DNA from: Streptomyces caatingaensis
Lineage (GTDB): Bacteria; Actinomycetota; Actinomycetes; Streptomycetales; Streptomycetaceae
Length of the DNA: 64,000 nucleotides
Direction of reading: 5' to 3'
Assembly (NCBI RefSeq): GCF_001187435.1
Contig: NZ_LFXA01000002.1
Span: 868,001 to 932,000 of the forward strand
The translations under genes were made by a program, and so were the position numbers. Below, piece by piece: positions 63,589 to 64,000 of the stretch. Positions within the stretch are counted from its first letter, which is position 1. Every line of letters begins with the position of its first letter. The notes below the pieces were generated by a model. The model did no database searches and was not told the DNA's origin. It saw only the letters and a program-made list of their open reading frames with translations.

Positions 63589-64000
63589 GTGAGACGTAAA
63601 GCGATACTCGGTGCGGCGACCGGCACCATGATGACCGGTGCCCTCGTCGCGGGCTTCCTGGCCGCCCCGTCGGCCGGCGCCACCGAGCGCGTGCCCGGCG
63701 GCGCGGCCGAGGCCAAGGGTGCGCGGGTCGCCGCCGAGCGGGCGGCGAAGGCGGGCGTCAAGTGGCAGGACTGTCCTGCCACCTGGGGCCTGGAGAAGCC
63801 CATCCAGTGCGGCTCGGTGACCGTCCCGGTCGACTACGCCAAGCCCGACGGGCCGAAGATCAAGATCGCCGTGAGCCGGGTGCACTCCACCGGCACCGCC
63901 AAGGAGCGCCAGGGCTCCCTGGTCTACAACCCGGGCGGCCCCGGCGGCTCCGGCCTGCCCTTCCCGCGCCGGGTGACCACCAAGAACCCCCTCTACGCCA
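63589..64000 (+). CDS. Secreted alpha/beta-hydrolase peptidase (tripeptidyl-aminopeptidase-like), cut by the window end
   Basis: The first 137 residues of a longer protein. GTG 63589 opens a signal peptide (about 1-32), then WQDCP, CGSVTVPVDYAKPDG and VYNPGGPGGSG, the start of the SlpD/SlpE/tripeptidyl-aminopeptidase family, whose nucleophile lies beyond the window. It follows urease on the same strand after 119 bp but is probably independent. Confidence 0.88.
   Translation, partial: MRRKAILGAATGTMMTGALVAGFLAAPSAGATERVPGGAAEAKGARVAAERAAKAGVKWQDCPATWGLEKPIQCGSVTVPVDYAKPDGPKIKIAVSRVHSTGTAKERQGSLVYNPGGPGGSGLPFPRRVTTKNPLYA

Overview
The window is chromosomal DNA of a Streptomyces-like actinomycete. 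It is very GC-rich, uses many GTG starts, packs genes with ATGA/GTGA overlaps, and carries a SARP regulator, DUF1707 and DUF885 proteins, a cupin-XRE regulator, a dre-type operator, a c-di-AMP riboswitch before an NlpC/P60 gene, and a ureABCFGD cluster. No rRNA, tRNA, CRISPR array or insertion sequence was recognised. The composition suggests chromosome rather than a plasmid or phage.

Layout. 0.1-2.4 kb: a secreted AvrRpt2-like cysteine protease, a C-terminally anchored secreted partner and a hexapeptide acyltransferase. 2.4-8.4 kb: a ferredoxin-P450 pair, an EamA transporter divergent from an XRE-cupin regulator, remnants of a Uma2 nuclease and a YbaK deacylase, a lipoprotein with a scarred C-terminus, a Cys-rich zinc-ribbon-like protein and a YigZ protein. 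8.5-16.3 kb: an amino-acid permease with a coupled GNAT gene, sbcD-sbcC and a hydrolase. 16.6-18.1 kb: an aminoglycoside 3''-phosphotransferase-like gene behind a hairpin that can cover its ribosome-binding site, and a DUF1707 protein.

18.2-24.3 kb is the most accessory-looking block. It holds a TauD-like dioxygenase divergent from a tight operon of thioester reductase, acyl carrier protein, ketosynthase and a cyclopropane-fatty-acid-synthase-like methyltransferase, followed by a SnoaL-like protein. The divergent promoter region holds an array of GGACA repeats and a duplicated 13-bp motif. It resembles a small uncharacterised acyl/aldehyde biosynthetic system.

24.6-38.8 kb: small secreted proteins (one 5' region is present twice), a YjdF homologue, VOC and SDR proteins, a DUF885 protein, an ACT-GNAT membrane protein, a large SARP regulator coupled to a secreted lectin-like gene, a flavoprotein disulfide reductase, an AAA ATPase and a frameshifted PQQ-propeller lipoprotein. 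38.8-47.5 kb: a GntR/DasR-like regulator with a dre-like site, a ROK regulator, a uracil/mismatch glycosylase, purB, an SGNH hydrolase and two CNNM/CBS membrane proteins. 47.7-54.1 kb: a flavin-dependent oxidoreductase, a methyltransferase and the biotin genes bioBAD divergent from bioF. 54.4-58.3 kb: an anti-sigma-like ATPase, an NlpC/P60 hydrolase under a ydaO riboswitch, a ClpP paralogue lacking all three catalytic residues with a small partner, an orphan Phd-type antitoxin and a secreted HNH nuclease. 58.7-63.5 kb: urease ureABCFGD. The window ends inside a secreted alpha/beta-hydrolase peptidase gene.
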